From NCBI GenBank assembly GCA_017550445.1, contig JAFZOV010000148.1, forward strand, positions 1 through 32,230: a DNA stretch of 32,230 nucleotides, read 5' to 3'. The DNA is from Fibrobacter sp. GTDB lineage: Bacteria; Fibrobacterota; Fibrobacteria; Fibrobacterales; Fibrobacteraceae. This document shows positions 25,681 to 32,230 of this stretch, in pieces; the first letter of the stretch is position 1; each line of letters begins with the position of its first letter. The notes beneath the pieces are model-generated. The model was not told where the DNA came from and did no database searches. It saw only the letters and a program-made list of their open reading frames with translations. Position numbers and translations under genes: made by a program.

Positions 25681-25709
25681 TTGACCTTGCCATGGCAAGA
25701 GTTTATTTT
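25681..25709 (+). promoter_or_regulatory. Possible promoter of the small secreted protein gene
   Basis: TTGACC, 17 bases, TATTTT, just before the ATG at 25716. The -35 is close to consensus, but the start point would fall at or near the ATG, so it is only a candidate. A palindrome TTGCCATGGCAA lies in the spacer. Confidence 0.3.
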
Positions 25710-25715
25710 AAATAT

Positions 25716-25991
25716 ATGATGAACAAGTGCTGGATTTTGTTTCTTGTTTTTGCGGTGTGTGCAAGCGCCTCGGAAAAATGCAACTTTGACAAATATTGCG
25801 AGTATGCGCAGAAAGATTTGGTGGCGACAAATATCGAGCATCATCTAGCGAAATGGTCCTCTACCACTAATGACTTGCCCGTAGAAGTTCGGTACAATCA
25901 AGAAGAAAATGTATTCGGCATATACCAGAAAGAAAATGCGCAGACTTTGGGCCCGAAGAAGGGTACGCAGAAAGCAATTCCGATTTATTGA
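25716..25991 (+). CDS. Small secreted protein of unknown function
   Basis: 91 aa from the ATG at 25716 (a second ATG follows at once). Upstream in-frame starts are less likely because this one begins exactly at a signal peptide: MMNKCWILFLVFAVCASAS, with cleavage likely after ASA. The mature part is about 70 residues, with two cysteines six residues apart (EKCNFDKYCEY) that could form a disulphide, then a polar region and a basic end. No family recognised. It follows the terminator at 25635 and ends 17 bases before ECF promoter copy C. Length and signal peptide argue it is real. Confidence 0.5.
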   Translation: MMNKCWILFLVFAVCASASEKCNFDKYCEYAQKDLVATNIEHHLAKWSSTTNDLPVEVRYNQEENVFGIYQKENAQTLGPKKGTQKAIPIY

Positions 25992-26007
25992 CATTTTCTC
26001 GAAAACA

Positions 26008-26038
26008 GGTGACACTTTTGGCGCCGTCAGGTGTTACA
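26008..26038 (+). promoter_or_regulatory. ECF-type promoter element, copy C (TonB-receptor operon)
   Basis: GGTGACACTTTT, then 10 bases, then GGTGTTACA, identical in both blocks to copy B. It lies about 54 bases before the receptor start, giving a normal leader. Confidence 0.75.
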
Positions 26039-26091
26039 AGGGCAAGTAGGGTTTCCTATTTGCTATTTTTTGTCGGAATACGAGAAGTTTG

Positions 26092-28605
26092 TTGAAAATC
26101 TATACTGGCATTATCGTTTTTTTGGCGGCTGTGGCTGCCCTGGCGCAGGAACCGGCGGCCGGTGCTGGCGATATTGCCGCAGATTCCGCGCAGGTCCAGG
26201 GAATCGTCTTTAACGGCGTGGTGCAAGACGCGTCCTTTGCCGCGGGCGAAAAACTGAACGTGGAAATTCTCGAGTCGGGGGAGGCTTTGCAGACGACGGT
26301 CGGCGAGCCGTTCCAGGTGATTCTCCCGGAAGATACGCTCTGGAACATCTGCGTTACCAATTCCGATACTGCGGGAGCCGAGAAGGAAAAATGCTACGAG
26401 CTCAAGTACGTGGGTACGGAACGCTCTTTCTCGCAGGCGCTGGGCGACGCATTTGCCGACGAGAATGGGGAAGGCCCCCTCGCCGAGGATTCCGCTGCGG
26501 TTCCGGCTAACGATACGCTTCTCGCCAAACAAACTGTCGCGACACCCGATTCCACGCAACCTGCCGACACCACCCAGCCCAAGGAAGTCAATGTGGATTC
26601 CCTCCTGGCTGCGAGCGACAACACGAAGGTCACCGAACTCAAGAAGGTCGTGGTGCAGTTGCGCAAGCGCCCCAAGCGCAAGCCCGGCGAATCGGTGGTT
26701 TCGGCGAAGTCCATCAAGCGAATGCCCGGCCTTGCCGAGGCTGATGTGATCAAGAGTATTCAGGCGCTGCCGGGTGTGGTGGCGAGTTCCGATTTCAGTT
26801 CCAAGATCTACGTGCGCGGCGGCGCCGCCGACCAGAACTTGTTCCTGTTCGATAACGCGGTCGTTTATTCTCCGGTACATTTCTTCGGGCTGTTCAGCAC
26901 CTTCCTCGTAGAAGGCATCGATGACGTGCAGTTCTACAAGAGCGGGTTCCCCGCGCAGTACGGCAACCGCCTGAGTTCCGTGCTCAAGATGGATGGGCGC
27001 GCGGGTGGCCAGGATACTGTGGAGGAATGGTTCAGCAAGTCGAGCGTCAAGATAAGCACGTTCGCCGCACAGCTCCATACTGAGGGCCACAAGGGCGATG
27101 CCCGCTGGGTTGTCGCGGGCCGTACCACCTACATCGGGTTCATGCTCGATTTGATGAATACGATTGGGTTGCTCGATCTTGCGCTGGATTACGAGTTCAC
27201 GGACCTGCAGGGCACGTTTATGTACAACATAACGGAAGATACGCGATTCAAGTTCAGTTTCTACGTGGGCAAGGACGAACTGAGTTTCGACCCGCTCTAT
27301 ATGGACTGGGGCAACGTCGCGATTCCCGTGAACATCACGCACCGCATCAACGGCGACTGGGATTACAACGCCACGCTCGCATACAGCAAGTTCTACCAGA
27401 CTATGTATATTGGCGAGCTCATGTCCATCGAGATGTTCCTCTACACGTTCTCGGGTAAGCAGTGGGTGAACTACCGCGGTATCGACAACCATACGCTCAC
27501 TGCGGGCTACGAATTGGAATACGATTACGAGCGCTACCAGGAACAGATGTCCACATTGAAGATTGCCGACATCCAGAAGCCTTTCCATCATGTGGCATAC
27601 GTGCAGGACGCCTGGAAGGTTACTCCCGATGCGCTCCTGCAATACGGCCTGCGTTTCAATTACCAGACGGCGGCGGAACATTTCGGCGTGGAACCGCGCG
27701 CCTCCCTCTCGCTCAATCTCGACGACACGAAGACGCTCGAACTTTATGGCGGCTACTACCTGCAATACCTGAACTCGATTGTCTATACTGACCAGGAAAC
27801 GCTGAATGAATTTTATTACCCCGCGACTACTACCACGACCGGCAAGCATATCGAGCCCGCATCTTCTTGGCTGCTTGCCGCGGAATACACCCAGCGCGAA
27901 ATTTTCGAAGATTACGATGCGACCGTGGGCGTGTATTACAAGACGCAGAACAACCTGAATACGTTCCAGACACAGCGCGACACCAGCGAGGAGTCTTCCA
28001 GTGATTTCGTGATTGCCGACGGGTTCGGCACTGCGGAAGGATATTCCTTCGGTTACGAGCTTTCGTTGCGCAAGAATAAGGGCTGGTGGTTCGGTGGCAT
28101 CAACTGGAGCCAGAGCCTGAGCGTGATGAAGGCCGATGACGGCACAAACGCGTATCACCCGAGCTGGCACCAGCCTTACGCGCTCAAGATGGACTTGGGC
28201 ATCAACTGGAAGGGCGACGAGGATGCCCTCTGGAAACACAAGACGAAGGGCCGCTACGTGCGTTCTTCCGTTGCGGTCAAGTATTCTGCGGGTATGCCCA
28301 TCAGCGAATACAAGGGTTACTACTTCCCGCAGGATATTGGCAACCAGCAGTACGACGACAAGATTACCGTTTTGCCGGGAAGCCGCAATGCAGGCCGCCA
28401 GACGGATTACTTCCGCGTAGACGTGAAGGTCATTGACATCGGGCGCGAAGGCAAGTGGAACTTCAGCTGGACCATCATCAACCTGACCGACCACGAGAAC
28501 ATGTTCTATTCCTACTACGACACGAGCAAGAACCCGCCTGAGAAGAATGAAATTACGCAGTTCCCCTTTTTACCGATTATGCTGAATTATGAATACTATT
28601 TCTAA
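26092..28605 (+). CDS. TonB-dependent outer-membrane receptor
   Basis: 837 aa from TTG 26092; no ATG or GTG is available between the upstream stop at 26047 and the signal peptide, and GAGAAG lies 4 bases before. TTG at 26089 is the alternative. MKIYTGIIVFLAAVAALAQ is a clean signal peptide. A low-complexity stretch (to about 190) replaces the usual carboxypeptidase-like domain. Next is a TonB-box-like KKVVVQ, the plug (KSIKRMPGLAEADVIKSIQALPGV, then IYVRGGAADQNLFLFDNAVV and FPAQYGNRLSSVLKMD, about 200-305), and a barrel with alternating strands ending in YEYYF. It imports an unidentified substrate using TonB energy. ECF promoter copy C precedes it, and the downstream lipoprotein overlaps it by 17 bases. 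Confidence 0.85.
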   Translation: MKIYTGIIVFLAAVAALAQEPAAGAGDIAADSAQVQGIVFNGVVQDASFAAGEKLNVEILESGEALQTTVGEPFQVILPEDTLWNICVTNSDTAGAEKEKCYELKYVGTERSFSQALGDAFADENGEGPLAEDSAAVPANDTLLAKQTVATPDSTQPADTTQPKEVNVDSLLAASDNTKVTELKKVVVQLRKRPKRKPGESVVSAKSIKRMPGLAEADVIKSIQALPGVVASSDFSSKIYVRGGAADQNLFLFDNAVVYSPVHFFGLFSTFLVEGIDDVQFYKSGFPAQYGNRLSSVLKMDGRAGGQDTVEEWFSKSSVKISTFAAQLHTEGHKGDARWVVAGRTTYIGFMLDLMNTIGLLDLALDYEFTDLQGTFMYNITEDTRFKFSFYVGKDELSFDPLYMDWGNVAIPVNITHRINGDWDYNATLAYSKFYQTMYIGELMSIEMFLYTFSGKQWVNYRGIDNHTLTAGYELEYDYERYQEQMSTLKIADIQKPFHHVAYVQDAWKVTPDALLQYGLRFNYQTAAEHFGVEPRASLSLNLDDTKTLELYGGYYLQYLNSIVYTDQETLNEFYYPATTTTTGKHIEPASSWLLAAEYTQREIFEDYDATVGVYYKTQNNLNTFQTQRDTSEESSSDFVIADGFGTAEGYSFGYELSLRKNKGWWFGGINWSQSLSVMKADDGTNAYHPSWHQPYALKMDLGINWKGDEDALWKHKTKGRYVRSSVAVKYSAGMPISEYKGYYFPQDIGNQQYDDKITVLPGSRNAGRQTDYFRVDVKVIDIGREGKWNFSWTIINLTDHENMFYSYYDTSKNPPEKNEITQFPFLPIMLNYEYYF

Positions 28606-30259
28606 AGGTGCTCGCCAGACCGGTGTCATTGCGAGGAGCGTAGCGAGGAAGCAATCTCTTTCCTGCATTATGCTGGCAATAGCCGCGGCATTATTCCTTA
28701 CTGCGTGCGATTTCCACGGCCCGTGGGATTACTATCCCGAAGACCGCGACGTGTATGCGGGCATCTATACCTACGGTATCATCGCCGCGGAAGATACTTC
28801 TTATGTTTGCTTTTCGAAGGTGTACGAACTCGACGAAACCGCTTCGAAGGATTTCGCGTTCTACGATAGCGCGCTTGTCGTTGTAGAAGATCATTATGTA
28901 GTTCCGGACCTGGATGGAAATCCATATACCGATACTCTTGCGCCGCTGAACGGAAACCCGAACTGTTTTTCCAAGAAAGGTTTTCATGGCTATGAAGGTG
29001 GCGAATACAGGATGGTCGCCTATTTCGAGTGGGATAGCGCCGGTCACCACGCAAAATCGACGTTCGAGGCGACAGCGACCATTCCGCCCGCCGTCAAGGT
29101 TACCGGAATAAACGCGCCCCAGCAGGACGGCAGCTACAAGTGGATTGAAAACAAGGACGATTCCTTCGAGATAGACTTCATCGAATTTCCGTTCGACATG
29201 GAATTCATCAAGATAGCGCTGGATTACGACAAGTCCGTGGCCGGAGTGCTCACTATCTTGGATTACGATTACGAGAATGGTGAATCCATGAATACGACAA
29301 TCAACGGCATGCTCGGCGGGCTTACCGAAACGGATGACCAGGGCTATACCGGTATTTCGATGCACGATCCGCTGGAATCGCAGGTCGTGATGGGCTACCA
29401 GGTCAATACCATAACTGCGGGGATGCATTCGCTTGATACTTTATACGGAACGAACATGATGCTCACGCTCGGCAAAAATACGGTAGTGTTCTATGCGACC
29501 GACGAGGCCTACGTGGATTACAACGACAAGGTGCTTGCATCGCAGAGCGATTCGCGCGTCGTGCCGGAATCAAACATCAAGAACGGCATGGGCGTATTTA
29601 GCGGGGTGTCCAAGTCGAGCATCGCGCTGAAGGTGAACGGCGACGGTGTGGACTTCAGCCATATTGCCGAGGTCAATTGCGCCAATACGAAGGGCGACTT
29701 TGCGGATAGCTGGGATTCCCGTGGTTGCCGCCTGTTCCAGGACGTGTTTTGCGCAGGAATTGACAAAGATGACGAAGAAGACTGGGATGGCGACTGGCGC
29801 CGTGCAAACAGCGAAGCCTACACCTATTACAGGCGCGGACTGTACCACCGCAGAACCAGCGATACTTCCAAGACTTGCTTTGCCTCGTTCGTGAAGGCCG
29901 CGATGATGCTCGATACTACCAAGTGGTCCGAATTCCTGCCCAATAACATCAGCAAGGAAGACAAGGATGAAGCCTATGCCGACGGACTCAAGCGCTACTG
30001 CATAGCAAGCAACTTCAAGAACAATTCCATTGCGGACTGCGGCACGCTCAAGGAACAGTGCCTGGAAAGTCCCGAGAAGAACAGCTGCAAGGAATATCTG
30101 TGGATGTGGTGCGCCGACCGCAAATGGGACATGGATTACGAGCAGTGCCGTGCGGGCCTCGTGAGCCGCTATTACCTCGAAGAACAGAAGTCAAGCATCC
30201 TGGAACGCGAAGTCAAGGCAATCTGCAAGCGCGACAATTTCTCGCTGTGCCAGAAGTGA
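28589..30259 (+). CDS. Receptor-partner lipoprotein (DUF4249-like N-terminal part)
   Basis: 556 aa from ATG 28589, overlapping the receptor's end. The signal segment MLAIAAALFLTAC has a perfect lipobox (L-T-A-C; Cys about 40 from this start), but its front is unusual: the first 27 residues include GVIARSVARKQS, encoded by a dispersed repeat (28624-28657). ATG 28670, in frame, would begin directly at the hydrophobic core. The mature N-terminal 300 residues are beta-rich (ALVVVEDHYVV, GEYRMVAYFEW, ending GMGVFSGVSKSSI) like DUF4249 lipoproteins, which pair with TonB receptors in Bacteroidota. The last 190 residues are Cys-rich and helical (CGTLKEQC, CKEYLWMWCADRKW) and unassigned. Likely the surface partner of the receptor, same operon. 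Confidence 0.75.
   Translation: MNTISKGARQTGVIARSVARKQSLSCIMLAIAAALFLTACDFHGPWDYYPEDRDVYAGIYTYGIIAAEDTSYVCFSKVYELDETASKDFAFYDSALVVVEDHYVVPDLDGNPYTDTLAPLNGNPNCFSKKGFHGYEGGEYRMVAYFEWDSAGHHAKSTFEATATIPPAVKVTGINAPQQDGSYKWIENKDDSFEIDFIEFPFDMEFIKIALDYDKSVAGVLTILDYDYENGESMNTTINGMLGGLTETDDQGYTGISMHDPLESQVVMGYQVNTITAGMHSLDTLYGTNMMLTLGKNTVVFYATDEAYVDYNDKVLASQSDSRVVPESNIKNGMGVFSGVSKSSIALKVNGDGVDFSHIAEVNCANTKGDFADSWDSRGCRLFQDVFCAGIDKDDEEDWDGDWRRANSEAYTYYRRGLYHRRTSDTSKTCFASFVKAAMMLDTTKWSEFLPNNISKEDKDEAYADGLKRYCIASNFKNNSIADCGTLKEQCLESPEKNSCKEYLWMWCADRKWDMDYEQCRAGLVSRYYLEEQKSSILEREVKAICKRDNFSLCQK
28624..28657 (+). repeat. Dispersed 'VIARSEATKQS'-type repeat inside a signal-peptide region
   Basis: The 34-base stretch starting TGTCATTGCGAGGAGCG and ending GAAGCAATCT is a sequence seen scattered in many bacterial genomes; its translation here is VIARSVARKQS. 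It has inverted symmetry (GCGAGG...) and sits in frame within the lipoprotein's N terminus. Confidence 0.75.
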
Positions 30260-30279
30260 AATATTCTAACAAAATATAC

Positions 30280-32166
30280 CTAGAACATCACCCTATAACG
30301 TATCTGTTTTTCGAAGTGGCGGCCCTTCAGGTCGCGGTAGCCGTTTTTCTGCTGTAATGCTGGCATGTTCGCGCGGCGCGTATCGCGAATCCGCACAGAA
30401 GCGGTATCTGCCGTCTCGCCGAACTTGATGTTGCCCACGAGGGTTTCGCCGCCCAGGCCTTCCGCCGTCAGGTAAAAGTCCTGCACGCCTTCGAGTTCCG
30501 GCAAGTTGGAGCATTTCACTTCGGTCCACTTCGAAGCATCGCCACTGCCGGGCATTTCGCATTTCGAAATCACGTCGCCCTTCTTGCTTTCTTTGCGCAA
30601 GCTGAGCGTACCACCTGCAGCGTTTTTCACCTGCACGCTCACGCCCGCACCCACGATGGAATCGGTAATCACGTTCTCGAAAATCGCATAGCCGCCGTCC
30701 TTGATGGCAAATTCGTCATTCTCGGTAAGACGCACGCGGATACCGTTGTCGAACCCGTTCGCAGGAATCGTATCGCGGATGATGCGCAAGAAGTCGAGAC
30801 GGTCCAGTTCCGCATAATGTTTGCCCTTCGTAATCTCGATAAAGTTCGAGCCGCGCTTAAGTTTCGCGGGAATATACACCACTGACTTCTCGGGGAAAGC
30901 GCTCCACGCGCCCGTCAGCGGCAGCGCCACCTCCTGGTTCTTGCCGTTGATGCTCACGAAGTGTGAACTTCCGTTCGCGCCGTCTTCGGTCCAGTTGTTG
31001 TCGTAGCGGTAACGAATCAGGTACTCGCCCGCCTGCGGGATAATCATCGGCAGGCGAATCTTGCTGTCTTCGTAGTTGATGTAGGCACAGAATTCCCCGT
31101 TCGATGCATCGGAGCTACTCGAAATATCCACGTGCGTCAAGGCACCGTGTTCCGCCTCGGCACTCAGGTAACGCCCGAGGAAGGGCTGCCCCAGTTCAGG
31201 CCACCCGTCGTCAGTATAGACGATGTCGCGAACTTGTATGTAGGAATTTCCGCCGTCGTTCTTGTCGTAGTAATGGTTCACAAAACGCTGGCGGTTCACG
31301 TCTTGGAACGCCTCGCCGCCCGCAGGCCCGTAGTAGCGCCCGTAGCGGCTCAACAGAATCGTGCCACCGCCATTCAAGAGTGCCTTGCCGCTGCGGTCTA
31401 CATACCCGCCGTCAATGCGGTTGGAGCGCCCGACCGTAGTCTTGTAGGAATTGTTCTCGAGGTCGGCGCCCTTCTTGCAGCAGTTATCCCATGCGGTGAA
31501 CAAGAAGTACTTGCCGTTGTGTTCGATAAGGCTTGCGCCCTCGATACCCGAGCCACCGCGGTTCGCGATGTTCTTCATCTTCGCGCCCTCTTTCACCTTG
31601 CCCGTCGATTCGTCAAGTTCCAAAATGTGGATGCCCGTGCCCCACGAGCCGAACGCCATCCAGACTTTCCCATCTAAATCCTTGAGGACAGCGGCATCGA
31701 TTGCGTTGTAGGAATCGCTCTTGACCGTATGAATCACTTCGCCCTGGTCTGTCCAGCCGTAGCCGGGTTTTGTCGGGTCGATTTCCTTGCTCGACATGAA
31801 GCCCATGCCCGACGAGCGAATGCCCATCTCGGAACCGCAATAGTACATGCGGTACTCGCCGCCAATGTAATGGATATCCGGCGCCCAGATGTCAATCATG
31901 TTCGGCGCATACTTGTAAAGCCACCTCGAAAATTCAGGCATGGCGGGCTCGCCATTCTTCCAGTTCAGCGCATCTTCGGAAAACTGCATCAGCATGTGGT
32001 TGTCTGTCGTCGCGAGCGCATAGCCGTCCTCGTAACGGATGATGTCCGGGTCGTGCCCCGCCCAGCGGGTTTCCTTCGCGTACCAATCGGCCGCAAAAGC
32101 CGAATAAGCCAAAGTAAGCATTGCCGCAGTCGTTACGACAGAAGCCCTGCCAATCCCGAATTTCAT
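30280..32166 (-). CDS. Secreted GH43 arabinanase-like glycosidase with CBM6/35-type modules
   Basis: 628 aa. Signal peptide ends AFA-ADW (cleavage about 25/26). The catalytic domain has the GH43 triad: Asp39 in GHDPDIIR (base), Asp157 in AIDAAVLKD (pKa modulator), Glu209 in GIEGASLI (acid). IWAPDIHYIGGEYRMYY and the long GGEAFQDVNRQRFVNHYY segment point to endo-arabinanase-like subgroups. Two jelly-roll modules follow: about 345-475 (LPMIIPQAGEYLIRYRYDN to AELDRLDFLRI) and about 485-590 (FAIKDGGYAIFENV to LVGNIKF), both CBM6/35-like. The last 35 residues are basic (RDLKGRHFEKQIRYRVMF), like the basic tails of Fibrobacter glycosidases, possibly a sorting signal. AGGA precedes the ATG. Likely acts on arabinan or arabinoxylan outside the cell. 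Monocistronic, convergent with the lipoprotein gene. Confidence 0.85.
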   Translation of the reverse strand: MKFGIGRASVVTTAAMLTLAYSAFAADWYAKETRWAGHDPDIIRYEDGYALATTDNHMLMQFSEDALNWKNGEPAMPEFSRWLYKYAPNMIDIWAPDIHYIGGEYRMYYCGSEMGIRSSGMGFMSSKEIDPTKPGYGWTDQGEVIHTVKSDSYNAIDAAVLKDLDGKVWMAFGSWGTGIHILELDESTGKVKEGAKMKNIANRGGSGIEGASLIEHNGKYFLFTAWDNCCKKGADLENNSYKTTVGRSNRIDGGYVDRSGKALLNGGGTILLSRYGRYYGPAGGEAFQDVNRQRFVNHYYDKNDGGNSYIQVRDIVYTDDGWPELGQPFLGRYLSAEAEHGALTHVDISSSSDASNGEFCAYINYEDSKIRLPMIIPQAGEYLIRYRYDNNWTEDGANGSSHFVSINGKNQEVALPLTGAWSAFPEKSVVYIPAKLKRGSNFIEITKGKHYAELDRLDFLRIIRDTIPANGFDNGIRVRLTENDEFAIKDGGYAIFENVITDSIVGAGVSVQVKNAAGGTLSLRKESKKGDVISKCEMPGSGDASKWTEVKCSNLPELEGVQDFYLTAEGLGGETLVGNIKFGETADTASVRIRDTRRANMPALQQKNGYRDLKGRHFEKQIRYRVMF

Positions 32167-32230
32167 TTTTCCTCGCTTTACCCATACACCATACCCTAAA
32201 TTTATACACCCTTAAGCCATTCGTCAACCA

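Noticed and set aside
26056..28494. 812-aa open frame on the minus strand
   Set aside because: Antisense to the TonB receptor with no domain; a codon-bias shadow.

Overview
The window reads as a chromosomal segment of a Fibrobacter-like bacterium (Fibrobacterota). The main clues are two lipoproteins with Fibrobacter-type 'major paralogous' (FISUMP) modules, a secreted family 43 glycosidase with carbohydrate-binding modules, TonB-receptor/lipoprotein transport, and dispersed palindromic repeats. No tRNA, rRNA or CRISPR array was seen. The assignment rests on recognised protein families, not on a database search.

Layout. 1-311: 3' end of an AlbA_2/RecG-like regulator gene. 336-6227: a secreted nitroreductase-fold protein, then two tandem, translationally coupled FISUMP lipoproteins built on long Cys/Trp repeats. 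6239-9687: a SIR2-like NADase-type protein, a full-length AlbA_2 regulator on the minus strand, and a membrane NERD protein coupled to a tiny zinc-ribbon protein. 9759-17908 (minus strand): a clearly more AT-rich four-ORF operon. It encodes a very large RecD-like helicase with a Cys-rich N terminus and a PD-(D/E)XK-like C terminus, a SNF2/RapA-like helicase split into two ORFs exactly at motif III, and an actin/Hsp70-like ATPase. I do not recognise it as a named system; it is the best candidate here for an undescribed (probably anti-phage) cassette. 17909-20082: an intergenic region with a palindromic repeat, a possible 50-aa membrane protein, and a MORN_2/YwqK-type protein.

20167-30259 holds a probable regulon. 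An ECF sigma factor gene, its membrane anti-sigma gene, and an exported caspase-like protein with a surface-repeat/beta-rich C terminus form one operon. Three promoters in this region, before a flavin reductase, before the sigma gene itself, and before a TonB-dependent receptor/lipoprotein operon, share the same bipartite element: GGTGACACTTTT, exactly 10 variable bases, then GGTGTTAYA. The simplest reading is that the sigma factor drives its own operon and the other two. An Rpn-type PD-(D/E)XK protein and a small secreted protein lie between them. The window ends with the GH43 arabinanase-like enzyme on the minus strand.

All protein calls come from reading motifs and domain order by eye. Exact start sites, operon limits and promoter function are inference unless stated otherwise.
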